Origin: CAZHJK01 sp964533275
GTDB lineage: Bacteria > Bacillota > Clostridia > Eubacteriales > Garciellaceae
Reading direction: 5' to 3'
DNA: 15,220 nucleotides
NCBI GenBank assembly: GCA_964533275.1
Contig: CAZHJK010000042.1
Coordinates: forward strand, 1-15,220
Shown here: positions 6,456 to 13,547 of the stretch, piece by piece
How positions within the stretch are numbered: the first letter of the stretch is position 1
How the letters are laid out: each line of letters starts with the position of its first letter
Translations under genes and position numbers: made by a program
Notes under the pieces: generated by a model
What the model was told of the DNA's origin: nothing
Databases searched by the model: none
Seen by the model: only the letters and a program-made list of their open reading frames with translations

Positions 6456-7391
6456 TCATATTCTACAGCAAATAGCCACCCATTCTCCCATTTTTTCTAT
6501 GGAAAGTATTTCAATATTCTCATTATTAAATACTTCTTTAACATCCTCTAATCTATCTAGTATTATGCCCGAAGCAATAAATATTCCATCCCTATTTAAA
6601 AATAATTTTATATCCTTTACTAAATCTATTATTACATCTGCAATAATATTAGCTACAACTATATCTCCTTTTTCTTTTAATACATCAAATAGATTTCCTT
6701 CTCTAATCTCCACAATATCTCCTACTCTGTTAAGAAGTATATTTTCCTTAGTCACCTTTACAGCAACAGGATCTATATCAACTCCTATAACCTTTGTACT
6801 ACCTAATTTTGCAGCTACTATTCCTAATATTCCTGTACCTGCACCTATATCTAATACTACACTATCATCTTTAACATAATCTTCTAGTAATCTTATACAT
6901 AGCTGTGTGGTCTCATGGGTACCAGTTCCAAAAGCCATCCCTGGATCTAATTCTATAATATGTTCTCCTTGCTTTTTTTGGTATTTTTCCCAAGTAGGTT
7001 TTATAACAATACTTTTCCCAACCTTTGTAGGTTTATAATATTGCTTCCAAGCCGCTGACCAATCTTCCTCAAATACCTCTGCTGTAGTAACCTCTCCTAG
7101 TCCTGCATCAATATCAAATTCACGAATTTGTTCAACTCTTTCGTTGATTAATTGGATTTTATCTGAAAGATCTGGAGCTTCAGATAGATAACCCTTAACA
7201 CATACATTCTCTTCCATTTCACCTAATAATGATTCATCAATATAATCCCAATCATCCGCTTCATTTTGATAAACTTGCATATCCTGAGGATCTTCTATTA
7301 CTACTCCTTCTGCACCTGATTCATGAAGAATATTAGACATAATTTCTACTGCTTCATGGGTGGTTTTAATCTTTACTTCAATCCATTTCAT
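6456..7391 (-). CDS. prmA: Ribosomal protein L11 methyltransferase PrmA
   Basis: A 311-residue class I SAM-dependent methyltransferase of the PrmA family, which trimethylates lysines and the N terminus of ribosomal protein L11. The N-terminal ferredoxin-like substrate-recognition domain (about 1-95) opens MKWIEVKIKTT. The linker carries EEDWSAAWKQYYKP (108-121). The catalytic domain shows FGTGTHETT (154-162), the SAM glycine loop DIGAGTGILG (181-190), the acidic ribose-binding end GVDIDP (203-208) and NIIAD (248-252). Length is normal for the family. ATG at 7391 has GAGGAGG seven bases upstream. It lies 97 bases after dnaJ, beyond a hairpin that may reduce read-through, and no convincing promoter is seen in the gap. 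Confidence 0.95.
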   Translation of the reverse strand: MKWIEVKIKTTHEAVEIMSNILHESGAEGVVIEDPQDMQVYQNEADDWDYIDESLLGEMEENVCVKGYLSEAPDLSDKIQLINERVEQIREFDIDAGLGEVTTAEVFEEDWSAAWKQYYKPTKVGKSIVIKPTWEKYQKKQGEHIIELDPGMAFGTGTHETTQLCIRLLEDYVKDDSVVLDIGAGTGILGIVAAKLGSTKVIGVDIDPVAVKVTKENILLNRVGDIVEIREGNLFDVLKEKGDIVVANIIADVIIDLVKDIKLFLNRDGIFIASGIILDRLEDVKEVFNNENIEILSIEKMGEWVAICCRI

Positions 7392-7447
7392 GCATTAACC
7401 TCCTCTTTACTGCAGAACTTTACCTATAAAAATATATAATTTATATA

Positions 7448-7480
7448 AAATCACTTCATAAGTAACTTATGAAGTGATTT
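7448..7480 (-). terminator. Hairpin after dnaJ, weak or partial terminator
   Basis: A perfect 15-bp inverted repeat (7448-7462 with 7466-7480, loop of three) lies 10 bases past the dnaJ stop. The stem is AT-rich and the following U run is only about four bases before it is broken (UUUUAUAUAAAUU). It may act as a partial terminator or RNA stability element separating the chaperone genes from prmA-rsmE-mtaB. Confidence 0.6.
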
Positions 7481-7490
7481 GTATTCTATA

Positions 7491-8624
7491 CTATACTCCA
7501 AAAACATCTTTTACTTTTTCGAAGAAGCCCTTAGTTTGTTCATGAACCTCTTGACCACTTATCTCAGCAAATTTTTGAAGTAATTCTTTTTGCTCTTTAT
7601 TTAATTTTTTAGGAACCTCTACTTTAATCTTAACATATTGATCTCCTCTGCCATATCCACGGACATTTGCTACTCCCTTGCCCTTTAAACGAAATACTGT
7701 TCCTGTTTGAGTACCCTCTGCTATATTGTATTTAACTTTACCATCCAAAGTAGGTACTGATAATTCAACACCTAGAGCAGCTTGAGCAAAGGTAATAGGC
7801 ACTTCACAATATATATCATTTCCTTCTCTAGTGAAAATAGGATGAGGTTTTACATGGATATATATATATAAATCTCCCCTTCTACCACCCTTTTCGCCTG
7901 GTTCACCTTCTCCTCTAAGGGGTAGTACGGACCCATTATCCACACCAGCTGGAATATTAATATGAATTGTTCTAGATTTTTGTTCTTTTCCTGTTCCATG
8001 ACAGGTATTACATGGAGTTTCAATAGTTTTACCTTCTCCATTACATTTATCACAGGTTTTAACATTCACAAATCTGCCTAGAGGGGTGTTTTGTGTGTAT
8101 TGAACTTGACCTGCTCCATTACATTTATCACAGGTTTTAACTTTTGTGCCTGGTTTTGCCCCTGTTCCACCGCAAGTATGACAATCTTCCATTCGATTGA
8201 TTTCAATGTCTTCTTCTTTTCCAAATGCTGCTTCTTCAAACTTAAGTTCAATATCTACCCTAAGGTCTGCTCCTTTTTGAGGTCCTTTTCTGCGTGTGCT
8301 ACCACCAAAACCACCTCCGCCAAAGAACATATCAAAGATATCTTCAAAGCCACCAGTTCCACCAAATCCGCCACTTCCAAATCCTCCGAATCCGTTTGGA
8401 TCTGTTCCTGCATGACCAAATTGATCATAGTTTGACCTTTTTTGTTGATCACTTAAGATCTCATAAGCCTCATTTACTTCTTTAAATTTTTGTTCTGCCT
8501 CTTTATCACCAGGATTTAAATCAGGGTGATATTGTTTTGCCAGCTTTCTATATGCTTTTTTTATATCAGCATCCGTTGCATTTTTATCGATGCCTAAAAT
8601 CTCATAATAATCTCTTTTACTCAT
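7491..8624 (-). CDS. dnaJ: Chaperone protein DnaJ (Hsp40)
   Basis: A 377-residue class A J-protein that delivers clients to DnaK and stimulates its ATPase. The J domain (1-70) contains the catalytic His-Pro-Asp at 33-35. A Gly/Phe-rich linker follows (about 70-110). Four CxxCxGxG zinc repeats lie at Cys148-151, 165-168, 191-194 and 205-208, binding two zinc ions. The C-terminal client-binding domains (about 215-350) contain the LPLRGEGEPG and RLKGKGVANVRGYGRGD signatures. All key residues are intact and the length is typical. ATG at 8624 follows AGGGGTGAAAAA. It is separated from dnaK by a 147-base spacer carrying a hairpin, so its expression may be lower than that of dnaK. Confidence 0.97.
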   Translation of the reverse strand: MSKRDYYEILGIDKNATDADIKKAYRKLAKQYHPDLNPGDKEAEQKFKEVNEAYEILSDQQKRSNYDQFGHAGTDPNGFGGFGSGGFGGTGGFEDIFDMFFGGGGFGGSTRRKGPQKGADLRVDIELKFEEAAFGKEEDIEINRMEDCHTCGGTGAKPGTKVKTCDKCNGAGQVQYTQNTPLGRFVNVKTCDKCNGEGKTIETPCNTCHGTGKEQKSRTIHINIPAGVDNGSVLPLRGEGEPGEKGGRRGDLYIYIHVKPHPIFTREGNDIYCEVPITFAQAALGVELSVPTLDGKVKYNIAEGTQTGTVFRLKGKGVANVRGYGRGDQYVKIKVEVPKKLNKEQKELLQKFAEISGQEVHEQTKGFFEKVKDVFGV

Positions 8625-8673
8625 TTTTTCACCCCTTTAGCCTTATTTCCGTTAGGACAGACTCCGTCTCTTC

Positions 8674-8716
8674 AAAAATCCAGCAACCGAGTTACTTTAT
8701 ATCTGGTTGCTGGATT
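8674..8716 (-). terminator. Hairpin between dnaK and dnaJ, possible attenuating terminator
   Basis: A perfect 12-bp inverted repeat (8677-8688 with 8705-8716) has a 16-base loop and is followed on the minus strand by a short U run (complement of 8674-8678). The stem is relatively GC-rich for this genome. Because dnaJ lies just downstream without an obvious promoter, it most likely causes partial termination or protects the 3' end of a grpE-dnaK transcript. Confidence 0.65.
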
Positions 8717-8771
8717 AGGCTTACTCAATTGTCTTGATTTATTTTACTATACTATTAGTAATCTAATTATA

Positions 8772-10607
8772 TTATTTTTCTTCTTCATCATCAACTACTT
8801 TATAATCTGCATCTACTATATTATCATCATCTTGGGGATTTTCTCCTGCTTGCCCATTTTCTTGAGTCTGTTGTGCTGCCTGCTCATACATCTTTTGGGA
8901 TACAGCATGAAAGGATTCTGTAAGAGCTTCTGTTGCCTTTTTAATAGCTTCAGTATCACTACCTTCTAGTTCCTTCTTAAGATTTGCTAAATCATCATCT
9001 ATTTTTTGTTTTTCTTCTGCAGTGATCTTATCTCCTAATTCCTTTAATGTTTTTTCTGTTTGATAAACAAGAGTATCCGCGTTATTTCTAACCTCAACCT
9101 CTTCCTTTTTCTTTTTATCCTCTTCGGCAAATTTTTCTGCTTCTTTTACAGCTTTTTCAATCTCTTCATCATCTAAGTTTGTAGTTGATTTTATTACTAT
9201 TTTTTGTTCTTTTCCAGTTCCTAAATCCTTAGCAGAAACATTCACAATACCATTAGCATCAATATCAAAGGTAACTTCAATTTGTGGTACTCCTCTTGGT
9301 GCTGGAACAATACCACTTAATTGAAATTTCCCTAAGGTTTTATTGTAAGCAGCCATTTCTCGTTCTCCTTGAAGAACATGAATATCTACACTGGGTTGAT
9401 TATCTGCTGCTGTAGAAAAAACTTGACTTTTCTTAGTTGGTATAGTTGTGTTTCTCTCAATTAGCTTGGTAAATACTCCACCTAAGGTTTCAATTCCAAG
9501 GGATAATGGTGTAACATCTAACAATAATACATCCTTTACTTCACCGGTAAGAACACCTGCTTGTATTGCAGCACCAAGCGCAACACATTCATCAGGATTT
9601 ATACCCTTATGAGGTTCTTTGCCTGTTATCTTAGCAATAGAGTCTTGAACTGCAGGAATTCGCGTAGATCCTCCAACTAGGATAACCTTATCTAGATCTG
9701 CAGAGTTTATACCTGCATCCTTCATAGCAGTCCTTGTTGGTTCAACAACTCTTTCAACTAAGTCTGATGTTAGTTCATCAAATTTTGCTCTAGATAAATT
9801 TATATCTAGATGTTTAGGACCAGTTGCATCTGCTGTGATAAATGGAAGATTTATATTAGTAGTCATTACACTTGACAGTTCAATCTTTGCCTTTTCAGCA
9901 GCTTCCTTCAATCTTTGTAGAGCCATCTTATCCTGTCTTAAATCTAATGTATTAGTCTTTTTAAACTCATCTGCTAAATAATCAATTATTTTTTGGTCAA
10001 AGTCATCTCCACCTAGTCTATTATCCCCTTTAGTGGCTAGAACTTCAAATACCCCATCTCCTAATTCCAAAATAGAAACATCAAAGGTCCCTCCACCTAG
10101 GTCAAACACAAGTATTTTTTGATTATCTTCCTTATCTAATCCATAGGATAATGAAGCTGCAGTAGGTTCATTAATAATTCTCAATACTTCTAACCCTGCA
10201 ATTTTACCAGCATCCTTTGTAGCCTGTCTTTGAGTGTCGCTAAAATATGCTGGTACTGTTATTACTGCTTGAGTAACTTTTTCTCCTAAATAATTTTCTG
10301 CATCTTGCTTTAATTTTTGAAGTGTCATTGCAGAAATTTCTTGAGGCGAATAACTTTTATCCCCTATCTTTACCTTATGATCAGAGCCCATCTCTCTTTT
10401 AATAGATAATATAGTTCTTTCTGGATTAGTAACAGCCTGTCTTTTTGCCACCTGTCCTATTAATCTTTCATTATCTTTTGAAAATGCAACTATTGAAGGT
10501 GTAGTTCTATTACCTTCTGCATTAGGGATAACAATTGGTTCTCCCCCTTCCATAACTGCAACACATGAGTTTGTTGTACCTAAATCAATTCCAATTACCT
10601 TACTCAT
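8772..10607 (-). CDS. dnaK: Molecular chaperone DnaK (Hsp70)
   Basis: A complete 611-residue Hsp70, the ATP-driven folding chaperone that works with DnaJ and the exchange factor GrpE. The nucleotide-binding domain (1-360) carries IDLGTTNS (7-14), NEPTAAS (146-152), DLGGGTFD (169-176) and VGGSTRIP (311-318). The interdomain linker LLLDVTPLSLG (361-371) leads into the substrate-binding beta domain (to about 480), a helical lid (about 480-580) and an acidic tail ending DEEEK. It is shorter than the 638-residue E. coli protein, consistent with the known absence of a roughly 25-residue insert in Gram-positive DnaK. The AGGAGG site lies 10 bases before the ATG, and a start-stop pair (ATGTAA) is wedged between them. 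Regulation is expected from the CIRCE operator upstream of hrcA. Confidence 0.98.
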   Translation of the reverse strand: MSKVIGIDLGTTNSCVAVMEGGEPIVIPNAEGNRTTPSIVAFSKDNERLIGQVAKRQAVTNPERTILSIKREMGSDHKVKIGDKSYSPQEISAMTLQKLKQDAENYLGEKVTQAVITVPAYFSDTQRQATKDAGKIAGLEVLRIINEPTAASLSYGLDKEDNQKILVFDLGGGTFDVSILELGDGVFEVLATKGDNRLGGDDFDQKIIDYLADEFKKTNTLDLRQDKMALQRLKEAAEKAKIELSSVMTTNINLPFITADATGPKHLDINLSRAKFDELTSDLVERVVEPTRTAMKDAGINSADLDKVILVGGSTRIPAVQDSIAKITGKEPHKGINPDECVALGAAIQAGVLTGEVKDVLLLDVTPLSLGIETLGGVFTKLIERNTTIPTKKSQVFSTAADNQPSVDIHVLQGEREMAAYNKTLGKFQLSGIVPAPRGVPQIEVTFDIDANGIVNVSAKDLGTGKEQKIVIKSTTNLDDEEIEKAVKEAEKFAEEDKKKKEEVEVRNNADTLVYQTEKTLKELGDKITAEEKQKIDDDLANLKKELEGSDTEAIKKATEALTESFHAVSQKMYEQAAQQTQENGQAGENPQDDDNIVDADYKVVDDEEEK

Positions 10608-10659
10608 TTACATATTTCCTCCTTTATTATTCATGTTATAATAATTTAATTTTTTTATA

Positions 10660-11226
10660 TTAATGGATACAAACCCTTACCATACTAGGTCTAATTACTT
10701 TATCTTTAAGTTTATATCCTTTTTGTAGTACATCAATTATTGTATTATCTTCATAATCCTTTTTATTTTCCTGAGCTACGGCATGGTGAACATTAGGATC
10801 AAATGTTTCACCAAGAGCTGGAATTTCCTCTACTCCTTCTTTTTTTAGAACTTGAGTAAATTGTTGAAATACCATTTCCACTCCTTGGATATAACCGTCA
10901 TTACTTTCCTCATTTCCTTTAAGTGAATCCAATGCCCTTTCGAAATTGTCTACTACTGGAAGTAGTGCATTGACTAATTCTTCAGCTGCATATTTATATA
11001 TATCATTCTTTTCCTTCAAAACCCTTTTCTTATAGTTGTCAAAATCCGCTTGCAATCGTAATAATCTTTGTTCTTTCTCCTGAATTTTACATTCTAGATC
11101 TTTAATAATTTCTTCCTTATCTATATGTTCAGTTTGTTCTTCTTCCTCTTCAATCTCTTGCTGATTATCCAATTCCTCTTCTTCTATAAATTCCTCATCA
11201 TAATTATTATTTTTATCCTGTTGCAT
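10660..11226 (-). CDS. grpE: Nucleotide exchange factor GrpE
   Basis: A 188-residue GrpE, the dimeric factor that releases ADP from DnaK and acts as a thermosensor in the chaperone cycle. A strongly acidic, probably disordered N terminus (about 1-40, rich in Glu) is followed by the long dimerisation helix (about 40-85, LRLQADFDNYKKRVLKEK), a helical bundle (about 85-130), and the C-terminal beta domain with the family signature PALGETFDPNVHHAV (136-150) and GYKLKDKVIRPSMVRV (170-185). Length is normal. ATG at 11226 follows AGAGGTGA. It lies 47 bases after hrcA, with a small hairpin in the gap, and 52 bases before dnaK. Confidence 0.96.
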   Translation of the reverse strand: MQQDKNNNYDEEFIEEEELDNQQEIEEEEEQTEHIDKEEIIKDLECKIQEKEQRLLRLQADFDNYKKRVLKEKNDIYKYAAEELVNALLPVVDNFERALDSLKGNEESNDGYIQGVEMVFQQFTQVLKKEGVEEIPALGETFDPNVHHAVAQENKKDYEDNTIIDVLQKGYKLKDKVIRPSMVRVCIH

Positions 11227-11255
11227 TTTTTCACCTCTTACTTATGTTTTATATA

Positions 11256-11272
11256 TAAGGGGAGATCCCTTA
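11256..11272 (-). other. Small hairpin between hrcA and grpE
   Basis: A six-base perfect stem (TAAGGG with CCCTTA, five-base loop) lies directly after the hrcA stop codon. It has no U run, so it is not a terminator. In B. subtilis the dnaK operon transcript is known to be processed between hrcA and grpE, and this hairpin is placed where such a cut could be directed or protected. That function is inference. Confidence 0.4.
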
Positions 11273-11273
11273 C

Positions 11274-12308
11274 TTAATCAATTAATGATTTTTTAACTAG
11301 GTCATTTAATTGCCCAGTTAAATAATTTAAAAGAGCCACTACCCTGCTATATTCCATCCTTGTCGGACCAATAACCCCTATAGTACCTAATACTCTGCCA
11401 TTTAATTGATAGGTTGCGGTTATAAGACTGCAATCTCTTACCTCATTCACTTTATTCTCAGATCCTATTGTAATATTAACCCCATCATTTGCACTTGAAG
11501 AAAGTAATTGTAATAAAATGTTTTTCTGCTCCCAAAGATCTATAAAGTCTTTTGCTTTTTCGATATCCTTAAATTCTGGAAAGTTAAAAATATTAGTAAT
11601 ACCATTTGAATAAATCTTAGTACTTTCTTTATTGGATAATGATTCCTTAATTATAGGTATTAGTTTCTGTAATATATTGCTTTCCTCTTGATCTAACTCA
11701 TTTAACTTATTGAATACCTCTTGTTCCACTTGTAAAATATTAATACCTTTTATGCATTGATTTAGAACATTACTAATTTTTATTAGTGTATCACTATTTA
11801 TTGCTTTGCTTATGTTTACAACTACATTTTTCACAACACCCTCTTTACTAATAATAACCATGAGTATCTTATCCTCTTGTAAAGGCATCAATTGTATATG
11901 TTTTACTGTAGCTCCATATAGTTGAGGTGTTAGAGCTAAGGATGTATAGTTAGTAAAATGGGATAATATTTTGGAGGTTTGGGATATAATTTCATCTAGC
12001 TCTCCTGCATAGCTTTCATATTCCTTTGTAATGGTTTGTTCTATAATCTTATTTATTTTATCAACTCTCATTAATTGATCAACATAAATTCGATAAGCCT
12101 TATCTGATGGAATACGACCGGAAGATGTATGTGGTTGTTCTAAAAACCCCATTTCTTCTAAATCCGCCATCTCATTTCTTATGGTAGCAGGACTTATGCC
12201 TAGATTATATTTTTTTGCTATTGTTCTAGAACCTACTGGTTCAGCTGTGGCTATATAATCCTTAATAATAGCATGTAATATTTTCATCTTTCTCTCCCTT
12301 ATATCCAA
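11274..12308 (-). CDS. hrcA: Heat-inducible transcription repressor HrcA
   Basis: A 344-residue HrcA, the repressor that binds CIRCE operators upstream of chaperone operons and is kept active by GroEL. The N-terminal winged-helix DNA-binding domain (about 1-75) includes PVGSRTIAKKYNLGISPATI (24-43) and the signature PHTSSGRIPSDKAYRIYVD (59-77). A GAF-like dimerisation region follows and ends with VIGPTRMEYSRVVALLNYL. I chose TTG at 12308: AGGAGGTGA sits at ideal distance (seven bases after AGGAGG), the product begins in the typical way for the family, and a longer reading from ATG 12392 would run through the operator and the -35 box. The rare start codon should lower repressor synthesis. It is the first gene of the operon and self-regulated by the operator just upstream. 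Confidence 0.95.
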   Translation of the reverse strand: MDIRERKMKILHAIIKDYIATAEPVGSRTIAKKYNLGISPATIRNEMADLEEMGFLEQPHTSSGRIPSDKAYRIYVDQLMRVDKINKIIEQTITKEYESYAGELDEIISQTSKILSHFTNYTSLALTPQLYGATVKHIQLMPLQEDKILMVIISKEGVVKNVVVNISKAINSDTLIKISNVLNQCIKGINILQVEQEVFNKLNELDQEESNILQKLIPIIKESLSNKESTKIYSNGITNIFNFPEFKDIEKAKDFIDLWEQKNILLQLLSSSANDGVNITIGSENKVNEVRDCSLITATYQLNGRVLGTIGVIGPTRMEYSRVVALLNYLTGQLNDLVKKSLID

Positions 12309-12325
12309 AACATCACCTCCTTTTG

Positions 12326-12352
12326 TTAGCACTCTATAGTTGTGAGTGCTAA
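12326..12352 (-). promoter_or_regulatory. CIRCE operator (HrcA binding site)
   Basis: A perfect inverted repeat TTAGCACTC-N9-GAGTGCTAA (arms 12326-12334 and 12344-12352), identical to the CIRCE consensus. It lies 11 bases downstream of the -10 box, so it covers the transcription start, and 17 bases before the hrcA start codon. HrcA bound here would block its own operon and release it upon heat shock. Confidence 0.98.
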
Positions 12353-12363
12353 ATCTTGATATA

Positions 12364-12392
12364 AAAATACCACTACTTTTTAAATTTGTCAA
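12364..12392 (-). promoter_or_regulatory. Sigma-A promoter of the hrcA-grpE-dnaK-dnaJ operon
   Basis: Consensus TTGACA (12387-12392) and TATTTT (12364-12369) are spaced 17 bases apart. The -35 box begins 15 bases after the hemW stop, and the CIRCE operator overlaps the expected start. The combination is the standard class I heat-shock promoter of Bacillota. Confidence 0.9.
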
Positions 12393-12407
12393 TACCTAAA
12401 TAGACCT

Positions 12408-13535
12408 TTATAGAAAAGATTGAAAAACATGGTTAGCAAAATCAAGCCCCTTTGATGTTAAATATATTTTTTCTCCTTTTTCTATTAACCCTTTTTCTTG
12501 TAACTCTCTTAATACATTCCAATATACAAAATCTATATCTTTACCAAAGATTTTATTGAATTCTTTTGAAGAAACCCCATCTATTTTTCTCATCCCTAAA
12601 AACATATATTCCTGCATTAATTGTTCTTGGTTTATTTTGTTGATATTTTTAATGGGCAACCTATCCTCTGATAGTTCTTTAATATATCTTGATACAGTAT
12701 TAGTATTTGAATATCTATGATTATTTATAAAAGAATGGGCAGAAGAACCTAATCCAATATAAGGTTTAACATCCCAATATATCCCATTATGTATACACTC
12801 AAAATCAGTCTTTGCAAAATTTGATATTTCGTAATGATGATAACCCTTTGAATTTAAAAATTTTTTTGTATAATAATACATTTCTCGCTCTAAGTCCTCA
12901 TCTATTTGTAACTTACCCTGTTTATACAAAGCATAAAATGGAGTTTCTTCTTCAATTTTTAGACTATAACAGGATAGATGAGTTGGCTGTAATAAAGTTA
13001 CTTTCTCTAGAGTTTCTTTCCAATCCTCTATGCATTGCTCTGGTAAGCCAAATATTAAATCTATATTAATATTTTCAAAGCCTGCTACTTTGGCATTATC
13101 CATAGCCTGTTTGAATTGTTTTTGCGTATGAATTCTCCCTAATTTTTTCAGTAAATTATCCTGCCAAGCCTGCAATCCTATACTAAGTCTATTTATTCCA
13201 ACCTTGCGGTATTCTAATAATTTATTTAAATCAAAGGTTCCTGGATTTCCTTCTATTGAAATTTCAGCATTGTTTTTAATTTCAAAGCAGTATTTTATTA
13301 ACTCTATAATTTCTATAATATATTTATAGTTAATATAGGTAGGAGTTCCCCCGCCTATAAATATAGTCTTTATTTTGATATCTGGATATTTTACAGATAC
13401 TAATTGTATTTCTTTTTTCAATGCAGCTATATATGGTTTAATAAGATTCTCTAAATTACAATAGGAGGGAAAATCACAATAATAACATTTTTTTTTGCAA
13501 AATGGTATGTGAATATAAAGACCACAATATTCCAT
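12408..13535 (-). CDS. hemW: Radical SAM protein HemW (coproporphyrinogen III oxidase-like)
   Basis: A 375-residue member of the HemN/HemW family. The radical-SAM motif is CKKKCYYCDF (Cys13, 17, 20); the position of the fourth Cys in true HemN is Phe22 here, which supports HemW, a haem-binding chaperone rather than a coproporphyrinogen dehydrogenase. Other marks are GGGTPTY (61-67), RLSIGLQAW (116-124), DLIFGLPEQ (159-167) and a C-terminal HemN_C-type region (about 300-365). Older annotations call it hemN. ATG at 13535 follows AGGGG (ten bases after the GGGG), which overlaps the lepA stop, so it is probably translated from the lepA transcript. The order lepA-hemW-hrcA matches B. subtilis. No terminator is visible after it, so some read-through into hrcA is possible. 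Confidence 0.93.
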   Translation of the reverse strand: MEYCGLYIHIPFCKKKCYYCDFPSYCNLENLIKPYIAALKKEIQLVSVKYPDIKIKTIFIGGGTPTYINYKYIIEIIELIKYCFEIKNNAEISIEGNPGTFDLNKLLEYRKVGINRLSIGLQAWQDNLLKKLGRIHTQKQFKQAMDNAKVAGFENINIDLIFGLPEQCIEDWKETLEKVTLLQPTHLSCYSLKIEEETPFYALYKQGKLQIDEDLEREMYYYTKKFLNSKGYHHYEISNFAKTDFECIHNGIYWDVKPYIGLGSSAHSFINNHRYSNTNTVSRYIKELSEDRLPIKNINKINQEQLMQEYMFLGMRKIDGVSSKEFNKIFGKDIDFVYWNVLRELQEKGLIEKGEKIYLTSKGLDFANHVFQSFL

Positions 13536-13547
13536 TTATATCAACCC

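Noticed and set aside
6412..6879. Plus-strand open frame of 155 codons opposite prmA and rsmE
   Set aside because: It is antisense to two intact conserved genes, has a low-complexity Ser/Thr/Ile-rich product and no ribosome binding site. It is a shadow of the opposite strand.
8091..8485. Overlapping plus-strand open frames and a minus-strand alternative frame inside dnaJ
   Set aside because: They arise from the Gly/Phe-rich and zinc-repeat coding region of dnaJ read in other frames; none has a plausible start or product.
12309..12392. N-terminal extension of HrcA starting at ATG 12392
   Set aside because: It would translate the -35 box, -10 box and CIRCE operator, has no ribosome binding site, and makes the protein 28 residues longer than family members. 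TTG 12308 has an excellent site.
13536..13547. Separate promoter for hemW
   Set aside because: The gap to lepA is only 12 bases and the ribosome binding site overlaps the lepA stop, so co-transcription is the simple reading.
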